The notes beneath the pieces were generated by a model, which ran no database searches, was not told where the DNA came from, and saw nothing but the letters and a program-made list of their open reading frames with translations. The position numbers and the translations under genes are program-made. Positions 19,320 through 27,503 of a DNA stretch of 64,000 nucleotides are shown here, piece by piece. This stretch comes from Paenibacillus algorifonticola (GTDB lineage Bacteria > Bacillota > Bacilli > Paenibacillales > Paenibacillaceae), in NCBI RefSeq assembly GCF_000971975.1, contig NZ_LAQO01000017.1, positions 1-64,000 of the forward strand. The letters run 5' to 3'. Positions within the stretch are counted from its first letter, which is position 1; the number at the start of each line of letters is the position of its first letter.

Positions 19320-20680
19320 TGGAACGGGCGAAAACGATGCTTTTAATTTTTTTGGTCGCCTTTAGTCTCATACAAAGCTATTTTCTCGCTTACAGCATGC
19401 CGGGGCTTGGAGCTACGGTACGGACGGAGCAGGACTACATTAATGCAGAGCCGCTTGGCGAGGAGACGACGGTGGAAAACGTTGTTTTTCCCGATGAGCT
19501 GATTATCCACTTCGGCGGGGACAAGCATACGGTGCTGTATCCGGGCATGACCTTCTATAATATGATTCTCAAGGATCGCATACAGGGTCGTGAGTTTAAA
19601 GGGTTTCAGCGGAGCCCGATCGATGTGATGGATTGGGAGCAGGTGCGGAAAAAGGATGCTGGCGTAGAGCTGCGCTTCCAGAATGGCGTGCCTGTTGATC
19701 TGCTGCGCAAGCTGCTGAAGGTACAGGGCGACATTATGTTTCTGAATGAGACGATTGACCGCATCTGGATTTTCAAAACGAGCAATACGGAAGAGGTGCG
19801 AACCTTCTTCTTTAGTGCAGATGGCGATATCGTCTATGAATCGGTTCAGGCTGATTTGACGGTGCGCGATGTGCAGGATTACGTCGGCTTCGGCGAATAC
19901 CAGACGAATTATCAGTATGCGGACGGCGATCTGTATATTCCGGTTAAGCCGCTTCAGGCAGTGGAAATCGTTTATCCGTATACGGTTTATTCCGCTGATG
20001 TGGTGCAGCGCAATCTGTTCTTCGATCCAGGAACGACGAAGGCGCTCAAGGATCGCAGCGGCGCACAAATCTATACCGATGGCAAACGCGGGCTTCAAGT
20101 GGAGCAGAGCGGCAACTGGATGATTTATACCGATCCGGCGGCGTCGAAGAGTGCGGATAATATTTTGAGCGATAATGTGTATGCCGCAGTCGAGTTTGTG
20201 AATCAGCATGGCGGCTGGGATGGCACGCATCGCTTCGTTAATCCCGTACTGGATGCGGACAGCAAGCTGGGCAGAACGGCGATGTTCCAGCAATATTTGG
20301 AGCAATATCCGGTTTTGGAGACGGCAGGCTTTCAGTACGGCTGGATTCGGCTGATTTTGCAGCAGGGCGTGGTGACGGAGTACAACCGTTCTCTGATTAC
20401 GCTTGGCAATCAGGCAGAATCGCGGGAGTCGCGTTATTTGCCTGGCGGCGATGATCTGCGCAATGCGCTGGAGCATTATGCCAAGCTGTCCGAGGTCGCT
20501 AGTCTGTTCCCAGCGCTGCAGGCGGTGCCAAAGGAAGGAAGCAAGCTGGATTTTGTCCCCGTATGGGGCGTGAAGCTTGCGGATGGCACGCAGGAAGTGC
20601 TGATGGAGGCTTATCCGACAGGCTACGTTCCGCTGGAAGCAACGACGGGTGCCGAAGGAACGGCTGGAGCGGCGAAGTAG
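19319..20680 (+). CDS. yycH: Two-component regulatory protein YycH
   Basis: 453 residues, with an N-terminal signal anchor (about 6-25, 'MLLIFLVAFSLIQSYFLAYSMPG') and a large extracellular region typical of YycH. In B. subtilis YycH and YycI form a membrane complex with WalK and restrain its kinase activity; in some relatives they activate it. The ATG overlaps the walK stop codon by one base, and yycI follows immediately. The last 40 residues are A/G/T-rich and look like a disordered tail. Confidence 0.92.
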   Translation: MERAKTMLLIFLVAFSLIQSYFLAYSMPGLGATVRTEQDYINAEPLGEETTVENVVFPDELIIHFGGDKHTVLYPGMTFYNMILKDRIQGREFKGFQRSPIDVMDWEQVRKKDAGVELRFQNGVPVDLLRKLLKVQGDIMFLNETIDRIWIFKTSNTEEVRTFFFSADGDIVYESVQADLTVRDVQDYVGFGEYQTNYQYADGDLYIPVKPLQAVEIVYPYTVYSADVVQRNLFFDPGTTKALKDRSGAQIYTDGKRGLQVEQSGNWMIYTDPAASKSADNILSDNVYAAVEFVNQHGGWDGTHRFVNPVLDADSKLGRTAMFQQYLEQYPVLETAGFQYGWIRLILQQGVVTEYNRSLITLGNQAESRESRYLPGGDDLRNALEHYAKLSEVASLFPALQAVPKEGSKLDFVPVWGVKLADGTQEVLMEAYPTGYVPLEATTGAEGTAGAAK

Positions 20681-20694
20681 GAGGTGAGAGGCGC

Positions 20695-21432
20695 TTGGAT
20701 TGGAGCAGAGCGAAAAGTGTGCTGATCGGCAGCTTCCTGCTGCTTAATATTTTGCTTGGCTATCAGGTATGGCTGGAGGTGCGGGAGCAGCTGGACATCA
20801 ACAATCACTCAGCGGAGCTTCCGCCGGAGACCGTCGCGGTGATGAAGCAGAAGCGCATCGAGCTGAACGCCAACTTGCCGCTTGAAACGCCAAGCATGCG
20901 TGATTTAACGTACCAGCTCAAGTCGCAAAGTCTGGAGGAGCAGGAGGTTGTGAAGCTGGAGACGCCGGTGGACAGCCGAATTGTATTCTCGCAAACGGAT
21001 TTGCTGACGGCATTAGGCAATCAAATTCCGGATATTGAACAGTACGCTTTCGATCCACTGGGAAGCAAGGCGGGCGTGTTCGTCTTGTACCGGATGGTCG
21101 ACAATCGGCCGCTGTTCGAGGTGAGGCTGGAGCTGTATTCCAGCAATCAGAAAATTACAGGTTTTAAGCAGTCGCGCATTGAGGTGCTGGAGAGCAATGA
21201 TGCGAAGCAGCAGACGGTGCTGCCCGCAGCGAAAGCGGTGGCGCCGTTCATTGAACGGAATTTGCCGGATGGCTCGGTCATTACCGATATCCAGCTTGGC
21301 TATCATGGACAGACGTTCGATACGGAGACGCAAGTATCCGCGCCCTATTGGCGAGTGCTGGTGGAGGATGCGGACCGCCCTTATTATATCCATGCGGTAA
21401 GTGGTGAGGTTGCCCAGGATAAAGAGCAGTAG
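20695..21432 (+). CDS. yycI: Two-component regulatory protein YycI
   Basis: 245 residues. The start is a TTG at 20695, chosen because AGGAGGTGAGAG lies just before it and the product then begins DWSRAKSVLIGSFLLLNILLG, the family's charged start and membrane anchor. Extracellular YycI domain follows ('KITGFKQSRIEVL', 'APYWRVLVEDADRPYYIHAVSGEV' at the end). It partners YycH in regulating WalK. Longer in-frame versions starting at 20563 would overlap yycH and have no ribosome site. Confidence 0.93.
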   Translation: MDWSRAKSVLIGSFLLLNILLGYQVWLEVREQLDINNHSAELPPETVAVMKQKRIELNANLPLETPSMRDLTYQLKSQSLEEQEVVKLETPVDSRIVFSQTDLLTALGNQIPDIEQYAFDPLGSKAGVFVLYRMVDNRPLFEVRLELYSSNQKITGFKQSRIEVLESNDAKQQTVLPAAKAVAPFIERNLPDGSVITDIQLGYHGQTFDTETQVSAPYWRVLVEDADRPYYIHAVSGEVAQDKEQ

Positions 21433-21748
21433 GAGAATGCGATGATTTAATGAGCTATATCAGTTGAACAAAAGAATGTAATGGAGCATGGGAGTAATGA
21501 AGAGAAAGATTGGTACTGAAGGAGTCACAGCTTTTCGGAGAAAAGCTGCTTCGTAAGCATTAACTATTGTTTTCTTATTTCATCCTCAAAGAGGAATCAT
21601 GAAAAGAAATTAGAAAACAACAGCGGCCGGAAGTCCAATCTTTCTCGTAATAGCGACCTTAGCTACCATAAACAACAATAGTTCGACTTATATAGCGGAG
21701 TTATTCAGCGACATGCTCAAGAGGGAGAAAGGATAGGACGAGGCGGAA
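21433..21748. other. 316-base gap between yycI and walJ holding a nested inverted-repeat structure
   Basis: No gene seen. Bases 21502-21646 form a closed three-way structure. Outer stem GAGAAAGATTGG (21502-21513) pairs with CCAATCTTTCTC (21635-21646), extended by ACT/AGT across a bulge. Inner hairpin 1 is CAGCTTTT (21528-21535) with AAAAGCTG (21541-21548). Inner hairpin 2 is an 18-base arm at 21564-21581 with its partner at 21606-21623 (two mismatches), and its loop contains CCTC-AAA-GAGG. It could be a MITE-like element or a structured leader. Confidence 0.7.
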
Positions 21749-22555
21749 ATGGGACTATGGTTTACGGTACTGGCAAGCGGTTCAACGGGGAATGGCACAA
21801 TTATTAATAATGGCGACAAAATGGTACTCGTCGATGCGGGGCTTAGCGCCAAAAAAATGGAGGAGCTCATGAAGGAGCGCGGAGTGTTCGGCCATCAGCT
21901 GGACGCGCTGTTCGTCACGCATGAGCACTCCGATCATATTAAAGGGCTCGGCGCGTTTGCGCGCAAGCATGAGCTGCCTATTTATGCGAATGAAGCGACT
22001 TGGGGTGCGATGGAGCGGCATGTCGGCAAAATTGACGCCGATAAGCGCATTGTGATCGAGACGGGAGATACGCTTAACTTCGGATCGCTGCAAGTACAGT
22101 CTTTTCCGATTTCACATGATGCTGCGGAGCCAGTCGGCTATACTTTCGTCGATCAGGGCGTTAAGCTGAGTCTGGCGACCGACCTTGGTTACATGAGCGA
22201 TAAGGTGAAGCAGGCGATCATCGATTCGGATGTGCTTGTGCTGGAATCCAATCATGATACGGAAATGCTTCGTATGGGGCGTTATCCATGGAATACGAAA
22301 CGGCGCATCTTAAGCGACGTCGGACATTTATCCAATGTAGCGGCTGGGGAAGCGCTCTGCGAGCTGCTGACTGACCGCACAAAACGGGTGTATTTGGCCC
22401 ATCTTAGCCTTGATCATAATTTAATGGACTTAGCGATGCTAACCGTTAATAATATATTAGAAGACCACGGGATTTTCTTCAAAAAGGAGGACTTCCCCCT
22501 GCGGCACACGTATCACGACAAGCCTACGCCATGGGACGAAGTGAAGAAGAAATAA
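21749..22555 (+). CDS. walJ: MBL-fold exonuclease-like protein WalJ (YycJ)
   Basis: 268 residues, full metallo-beta-lactamase fold. Opens with 'VLASGSTGNGTII', metal motif 'THEHSDHIKGLG', then 'FPISHDAAEPVGYTF', 'LSLATDLGYM' and 'VLVLESNHD...', and C-terminal 'VYLAHLSLDHN'. It belongs to the conserved walRKHIJ cluster and is linked in relatives to coordinating division with replication and to 5'-exonuclease activity. No strong ribosome site (GAGGCGG). Its 3' end overlaps a convergent small gene by 32 bases. Confidence 0.93.
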   Translation: MGLWFTVLASGSTGNGTIINNGDKMVLVDAGLSAKKMEELMKERGVFGHQLDALFVTHEHSDHIKGLGAFARKHELPIYANEATWGAMERHVGKIDADKRIVIETGDTLNFGSLQVQSFPISHDAAEPVGYTFVDQGVKLSLATDLGYMSDKVKQAIIDSDVLVLESNHDTEMLRMGRYPWNTKRRILSDVGHLSNVAAGEALCELLTDRTKRVYLAHLSLDHNLMDLAMLTVNNILEDHGIFFKKEDFPLRHTYHDKPTPWDEVKKK

Positions 22556-22763
22556 GCTTGTGCAGCTGTTCATCCATTTGCCCGTCAAGCTGGCTAGTCT
22601 TGGTTTGTAATTCCTCTAGTGTGATAATGCCCTTCTCTAGCAGAAGCTCTAGCAAAGCGCTTAAGGTCAGAACGGTACGATAGTGCTCCTCTTTCAGGTC
22701 TGCGAGCATCGCGCCGAGCTGCACATGCTCCCAGGCGGATGGGGTGGAAGAAGGTTTTTTCAT
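22524..22763 (-). CDS. Small helical protein, function unknown
   Basis: 79 residues, starting at the ATG behind AAAGGAGCTTGATTTTA. The sequence is mainly two helices: 'LGAMLADLKEEHYRTVLTLSALLELLLEKGIITLEELQTKTSQLDGQMDEQL'. The 'LLEKGIITLEELQ' stretch resembles the helical segment found in many short Paenibacillus proteins and in nitrile-hydratase-type helices, but I cannot name a family. It overlaps walJ convergently by 32 bases and lies divergent from htrC (191 bases apart). Confidence 0.65.
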   Translation of the reverse strand: MKKPSSTPSAWEHVQLGAMLADLKEEHYRTVLTLSALLELLLEKGIITLEELQTKTSQLDGQMDEQLHKLISSSLRPMA

Positions 22764-22954
22764 TAAAATCAAGCTCCTTTGGCAATGAAATAGAAAGCCG
22801 ATCGTCATAATATAAAATTTTTTTCCAGCTGCGGATTGTAATCTATTATTATTGTAGTCCAATCTTCCGAAATTATTCCTAGCAGCATTGATTTCGATCG
22901 AGAGATATACCAAATAGTCTTGATGTCGGCCGGACATCGAGAGGAGAGATAGAT

Positions 22955-24295
22955 ATGGGTTTATTCGATGACGATTTCTATTCGACGAAAGTATCCAGAC
23001 GTACACGCGCCTTCAGCAAGGAGCGGCGCATCTTGTCGAGCAAGCAAACGAGGCGGAACTGGTCCAGTGTGCGCATTGCCTTTATCTCTTCATCTACAAG
23101 CGCAATAGCGGCTGTGCTGCTGTTCGGGCTGTTCTTTAATGGTGGAGTTGGCGGCAGCGCAAAAGTGCAGGCGGTTTCCACGGCGAAGATGTCGGATGAC
23201 AGCGAATCGCTGGAAATGAAGACGATTCAGGCTTCGGCGAAGGTTAGGCCGGCTGTCGTCAGCGTTATTAATGAGCAGCAGCAGGTTTTCAGTATGGGCG
23301 TTCCGAATGAAGAAGGCGAAGGCAGCGAAAGCAAAGAAAGTACGGAGAAGAACAGCTTGCAGCAGGCCGGAGTTGGTTCAGGGTTTATTTTCAAAAAAGA
23401 AAATGGCAAAGCCTATATTATGACAAACTACCATGTCACCGTGGATGCGGATGCGCTTAAAGTGACGCTCATTAGCGGTGAGGAGCGCGCGGCGAAAATA
23501 ATTGGCGAAGATCAAATTTCTGATCTGGCGGTTCTGGAAATCGACGACAAGGGCATTGATACAATTGCGGAAATCGGTGATTCCTCTGCCCTGCAGCCGG
23601 CTGAATTCGTAATTGCCATCGGCAATCCGCTCGGATTGGGCGATTCCTTATCAATGGGTATTGTGAGCAAAACGCGTCAAATCGTGCCCGTCTCGCTGAA
23701 CCAGGATGGCAATTATGATTGGGAGCAAGAGGTTATTCAAGTGGATGCTTCCATCAACCAGGGCAACAGCGGCGGCCCGCTCATTAATCTGGATGGTCAG
23801 GTTGTCGGCATCAACAGCATGAAAATTGCGGATATCGGCGTGGAAGGCCTCGGCTTCGCCATTCCGACGAACAATGCGATGCCCATCGTAAGCGATTTGC
23901 TCGCAAATGGCTATGTGCCGCGTCCGTATTTGGGCGTGTATACGATGGATCTGGCGCAATATTTTGCACAGCAGGGCGGCAGCGCTGGCGGGGAATCTGA
24001 CAGTTCGAAGGACGGCAGCGACGATGAGGCAGAAGGAGCGGCGCAGCTTATTTTGCCGGAGGATGTCCGTGCGGGAGTCATTGTGCTGGAGGCGGTCGGT
24101 CCAGCAAAGGAGGCAGGACTCGTCTTCAACGATGTGATCGTCAGGCTGGATAAGCAAGCGGTTGGCAGCACGATGGAGCTGCGGAAGTACCTTTATTCCA
24201 AGAAGCATATCGGCGACAAGGTGGAAGTGACCTTCTACCGGGACGGCAAGCTGACGACGGCGCAATTGTCGTTAACCGATAAGGTGGAAGAATAA
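22955..24295 (+). CDS. htrC: HtrA-like membrane serine protease (YycK/HtrC)
   Basis: 446 residues. A cytoplasmic basic start (about 1-45), a membrane anchor (about 46-65), a linker, and a trypsin-like domain with the triad His ('MTNYHVTVDADA'), Asp ('ISDLAVLEID') and Ser ('NQGNSGGPLINL'). A C-terminal PDZ domain (about 310-440) contains 'RAGVIVLEAVGPAKEAGLVFNDVIVRLDKQAVGSTMELRKYLY'. Between them is an acidic insertion (about 340-360, 'GGESDSSKDGSDDEAEGA'). It degrades misfolded proteins at the outer membrane face. The position after walJ is that of htrC/yycK in Bacillales. Ribosome site GAGGAGAGATAGAT. Confidence 0.94.
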   Translation: MGLFDDDFYSTKVSRRTRAFSKERRILSSKQTRRNWSSVRIAFISSSTSAIAAVLLFGLFFNGGVGGSAKVQAVSTAKMSDDSESLEMKTIQASAKVRPAVVSVINEQQQVFSMGVPNEEGEGSESKESTEKNSLQQAGVGSGFIFKKENGKAYIMTNYHVTVDADALKVTLISGEERAAKIIGEDQISDLAVLEIDDKGIDTIAEIGDSSALQPAEFVIAIGNPLGLGDSLSMGIVSKTRQIVPVSLNQDGNYDWEQEVIQVDASINQGNSGGPLINLDGQVVGINSMKIADIGVEGLGFAIPTNNAMPIVSDLLANGYVPRPYLGVYTMDLAQYFAQQGGSAGGESDSSKDGSDDEAEGAAQLILPEDVRAGVIVLEAVGPAKEAGLVFNDVIVRLDKQAVGSTMELRKYLYSKKHIGDKVEVTFYRDGKLTTAQLSLTDKVEE

Positions 24296-24314
24296 AAATC
24301 GTCATCCTATTAGG

Positions 24315-24364
24315 GAGAGCGGTCGTGGACAGGGAGGAAGCCTGTTGCGGCGGCTCTTTTTTTC
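24315..24364 (+). terminator. Possible terminator after htrC
   Basis: GAGC/GCTC and ACAGG/CCTGT arms form an imperfect stem ending in a nine-T run (24357-24365). Confidence 0.5.
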
Positions 24365-24366
24365 TT

Positions 24367-24560
24367 TAAAATATAGGAAAGTATATGATGTTTCCATCCT
24401 TTCTCTATATTTCTCGGAATGAAACGCGCCGCGCCGCCAGAGGACGGCGAAAGCCGTTTCACCTTGACGTATAGGAAAGTATATGAATTTTCTCATGCTT
24501 TCTCTATACGTTTCGCCAAAACGATGGCGTCTAATAGAAAGGACGCCGCCAGGCGTTTTT
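24367..24560. repeat. Dispersed double-hairpin repeat, copies A4 and A5 in tandem
   Basis: A4 (24367-24468) is almost identical to A1: ATATAGGAAAG...CTTTCTCTATAT, TTCTCGGAATG, then GAAACGCGCCGCGCCGCC to AGCCGTTTC. It is followed at once by a diverged unit A5 (24468-24560): GTATAGGAAAGTATATGA...TCATGCTTTCTCTATAC, then a GGCGTC/GACGCC and GCGTTTTT hairpin. Stem I is preserved while the sequence differs. Confidence 0.8.
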
Positions 24561-24670
24561 CTTAGGCCGATAGGTGCGGGCTTCACAATATGCAGGTTGT
24601 TTGTTATGCTAACGGAAGGCAAAGGGACAACACCCTGATTAAATCAAGCAGAAGAGGAAGCGAACCAACT

Positions 24671-24838
24671 ATGTATTGTGTATGCAAAAAACACGTGGAG
24701 CTAGCGATCGATAAGTTCGTTGATGAGTATGAGGACGCGCCGGATATCGTGGATTTGAAGGAAACGGAATTTGCAGACTGGGACCCGCCGCGCAAATGCG
24801 ATTTATGCGATGATGGGGCACTGTTTTTGGTCGTATAA
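24671..24838 (+). CDS. yyzF: CxxH/CxxC small metal-binding-type protein (YyzF-like)
   Basis: 55 residues. An N-terminal 'MYCVCKKHVELAIDKFVDEYEDAPDI' and C-terminal 'PPRKCDLCDDGALFLVV' give the CxxH and CxxC pairs that define this family (BA_5709 type), likely one zinc site. In Bacillus it lies between htrC and rlmH, as here, although 8 kb of other genes now separate it from rlmH. Start by ATG after AGAGGAAGCGAACCAACT; an upstream in-frame start at 24590 has no support. Confidence 0.88.
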   Translation: MYCVCKKHVELAIDKFVDEYEDAPDIVDLKETEFADWDPPRKCDLCDDGALFLVV

Positions 24839-24869
24839 GGGAAGAACCGATAATATGAATAGTTTTAAT

Positions 24870-24905
24870 AAATTGCTGGGCATGTTGATATGCCCAGCAA
24901 TTTTT
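24870..24905. terminator. Bidirectional terminator between yyzF and the SIR2 gene
   Basis: AAATTGCTGGGCAT pairs with ATGCCCAGCAATTT, loop GTTGAT, with a following T-run. Confidence 0.9.
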
Positions 24906-24927
24906 CATATAACTTTAAAATAACGGA

Positions 24928-26250
24928 TTAGTAGTCGAGTGCTGAGAGGTATTTGGTTATTTCACTAGTGATATTGTAAAACTTGAATCCATATTGATTT
25001 AAGTTAACTACTTCCGTGTGGTTAAATTTATTGTAAAATAATTCATCCTCTATGGCGATTATTTTCAACTTTACACATGTGACCCGATTATTTCCACGGG
25101 TGAATTTTGCAAGCTCCATTTTATCGTTAAAGCCGCAATCTATATTGTTTAGCTGTTGTTCCTTCCAGATTTCTTCTATATTGATGTTTATTTTAAAGTC
25201 CAAAACTACCCCAATAATAAATTTGTTTTTATTTTTCTCTTGAATGACAAACAAGTCATTTGGTGATGGCATTGGGTCCATACTTTTCAATGGGAATGGC
25301 CAAGGAAAGTTTACCGTTTCAGACTTTTTTTCATGCATTCTTACAAACCAACTTGATTTCAAAGGGTCCGTGATTTGGATAAATCCTCTTTGATGAGGCG
25401 CATCGTTCGTCTCCTTTTTTGTTACTGTGACGGAATCATCTATAGATTGGAGTATTTTACGAATTTCGACGGTGTGAGAATTACTGTCCGTATAATAAGG
25501 TATAGTCAGCAAGCCGTATTCTTTTTTTAGTTCCATTATCTTTTCATTTGTAGGATTGGCTAATACGATATAATGTTGTCCTGAAAAATATTTTTTATGT
25601 TGTTTAATTAACGTTCTAATAAATTGATCATCAAATGAAAAGCCCATAAAAAGCAGTTTTTTTGAGCCTGTTATGATTTTCATAATGTTGTCGTACTTTT
25701 TATTTTCATAAAGCTCTTGATAACTTTCTTTACTGATTACGATTGATCCGCTATTTGAAGCAGACCCATGAAGCTGAAGCACTCTTCGTTGTCCAAATAC
25801 CTCCTGTGTATTGAATTGAATATCTTTAAGTAGAATAGTCGATATGTCATGCTTCAAATATTGACTCAACAGGTCTTCATAGTTTGTGGTCAAGTAAAGG
25901 GCGAATTTCATTTTTTGTAAATCAGAATAGTTATGGGCGGAATCATCATTCGGGATTTCTTTTCTTTTGTTGATTAGATTGGCGATATTCGACTTAATGT
26001 CATCTTCTATTATCGTAGTATAATTTTTTAGGGCATCAATTGCTCCCCAGTAGTTATGCCGTTTAAGGTCCCATTCGACAGCATCCTTTGCGAATGCGCT
26101 ATCCCCAACGGCATATTTTTCTGCCAGAAGTCGTATTAGATCTTTCCAATCTGGAATATTAAAAGGAATAGATAGGCCTGCTCCTATAAATGGTACCAAT
26201 TGATTATTGAGATAATCATGCTTTAAATCATCTAAATGAATATTGCTCAT
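24928..26250 (-). CDS. SIR2-domain protein, probable stand-alone defence gene
   Basis: 440 residues. Residues about 5-260 form a SIR2_2-type NAD-binding domain: 'LVPFIGAGLSIPFNIPDWKDLI', 'FALYLTTNYEDLL', 'RVLQLHGSASN', 'KKLLFMGFSFDDQF'. The C-terminal 170 residues ('PHQRGFIQITDPLKSSWFVRMHEKKSETVNFPWPFPLKSMDPMPSPNDLFVIQEK ...') match nothing I recognise and could be the sensor. SIR2 domains of this kind are known effectors that deplete NAD+ during phage infection. It is markedly AT-rich compared with the flanking core genes and sits alone between yyzF and the siderophore operon, both signs of transfer. Start set at 26250 by AGGAGAGCTTGT; the ORF's upstream ATG at 26280 lacks a site. Confidence 0.8.
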   Translation of the reverse strand: MSNIHLDDLKHDYLNNQLVPFIGAGLSIPFNIPDWKDLIRLLAEKYAVGDSAFAKDAVEWDLKRHNYWGAIDALKNYTTIIEDDIKSNIANLINKRKEIPNDDSAHNYSDLQKMKFALYLTTNYEDLLSQYLKHDISTILLKDIQFNTQEVFGQRRVLQLHGSASNSGSIVISKESYQELYENKKYDNIMKIITGSKKLLFMGFSFDDQFIRTLIKQHKKYFSGQHYIVLANPTNEKIMELKKEYGLLTIPYYTDSNSHTVEIRKILQSIDDSVTVTKKETNDAPHQRGFIQITDPLKSSWFVRMHEKKSETVNFPWPFPLKSMDPMPSPNDLFVIQEKNKNKFIIGVVLDFKININIEEIWKEQQLNNIDCGFNDKMELAKFTRGNNRVTCVKLKIIAIEDELFYNKFNHTEVVNLNQYGFKFYNITSEITKYLSALDY

Positions 26251-26405
26251 ACAAGCTCTCCTCTTCAAATTAAAAATCATATCAGGTATATAGGAAGTAT
26301 ATCATGATGGGAGAGCTTATCCCTATATTTAACTGGAATATTTTAGATGGAATTATCAAAGTAGTAAAAAGAATAATCATTACGGATTTGCTATTTCTTA
26401 TGAGC

Positions 26406-26453
26406 AAAAAAAATCACGATACCAAGCTTAGAGCTCAGTATCGTGATTTTTTT
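26406..26453. terminator. Bidirectional terminator after the siderophore operon
   Basis: AAAAATCACGATAC pairs with GTATCGTGATTTTT, loop of about 14, with A- and T-runs on both flanks. The preceding 26279-26335 contains a weak TATAGGAAGTATA stem reminiscent of hairpin I of repeat A. Confidence 0.9.
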
Positions 26454-26495
26454 GTTTTTAATATTTGAGGCATATTATCTTGGCCTGTTATGCGT

Positions 26496-27503
26496 TTATT
26501 TTTTTAGCAGCAAATAAGCAAAATACGGCACACCGATCAGGGAGACCATGATGCCTGCGGCAATGCCGTCCGGATCGACAAGATTGCGTCCGACTGTATC
26601 GGCCAGCAGCAGCAGCCACCCGCCCATCAAGATGGCGACGGGAATAAACAACTGGTTGCGCGGGCCGACAAGCGACTTGGCGATATGTGGCGCCATAAGG
26701 CCGACGAAGGCGATGCCTCCCGTCACAGCTACCGCTGATGCAGCAAGAGCGACAGCGGTCAGCAGCAGGACGAGACGCTCGCGCTCGACCCGCAGGCCGA
26801 CGCCAATGGCGGTTGGCTCGCCAAGCCCAAGCAAGTTCAGGCGTGTGGACTTGTACAGCGTGAATGGAATCAAGATGGCGAGCCACGGAAGCAGTGCCCA
26901 AATGAACGGCCAGTCCGTCCCCCAGATGCTTCCCGCCAGCCACTGGGAAATGAACGTTACCTTCTCCCGTTCCGCCGCTGAAATAATCACGATCATAATG
27001 CCGGACAGGGCGAGCGAGAAGCCGACACCGGTCAGAACTAGCTTGATGGGGTTCAGCCCCTCCGAACGGCGGTAAGAGAACAGATAGATCAGCCCCGCCG
27101 TAATGACCGCGCCAATAAAAGCGACCAGCGGCAAAACATACACAAATGAACCGACATCTATCGGAACATAAAGAAAGAAGATCGCGATGGCGACTCCTGC
27201 CCCCGAGTTGATGCCAATAATGCCGGGATCGGCAAGATCATTGCGCGTAATGCTTTGCAAAATGGAACCGGACAAGGCAAGTGCCATGCCTGCGAGCAGC
27301 GTAATAATAATGCGCGGCAGACGAACGGAAAACAGCACAAAATTTTCTTTAAACACGCCATCGCCCATGAGGACTGGAATTAGCCGGTTATAGGACAGAG
27401 ACGAAGCGCCTAGACCCATGCTGACAATGGCAGTTGCAACAATAAGCAGCAAGCTGGACAGGACGATGAGCCTTTGTTTGCGGACAAGAGCAGATGGAAT
27501 CAT
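26496..27503 (-). CDS. Siderophore ABC permease, FecCD family (second subunit)
   Basis: 335 residues with about nine or ten membrane helices. FecCD signatures: 'LPRIIITLLAGMALALSGSILQSITRNDLADPGIIGINSGAG', 'GGIAFVGLMAPHIAKSLVGP', and 'ADTVGRNLVDPDGIAAGIMVSLIGVPYFAYLLL'. It forms the membrane channel together with the upstream paralogue, with which it overlaps by four bases. No ATPase gene is in this operon; in Bacillus such importers share an ATPase encoded elsewhere (YusV type). Confidence 0.93.
   Translation of the reverse strand: MIPSALVRKQRLIVLSSLLLIVATAIVSMGLGASSLSYNRLIPVLMGDGVFKENFVLFSVRLPRIIITLLAGMALALSGSILQSITRNDLADPGIIGINSGAGVAIAIFFLYVPIDVGSFVYVLPLVAFIGAVITAGLIYLFSYRRSEGLNPIKLVLTGVGFSLALSGIMIVIISAAEREKVTFISQWLAGSIWGTDWPFIWALLPWLAILIPFTLYKSTRLNLLGLGEPTAIGVGLRVERERLVLLLTAVALAASAVAVTGGIAFVGLMAPHIAKSLVGPRNQLFIPVAILMGGWLLLLADTVGRNLVDPDGIAAGIMVSLIGVPYFAYLLLKK

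Noticed and set aside
19343-20476. 377-codon minus-strand frame opposite yycH
   Set aside because: Shadow of yycH; no start signal, no family features.
24367-24560. CRISPR-like array because of repeated stems
   Set aside because: Only one and a partial unit of a 100-base double hairpin, with no regular spacers.
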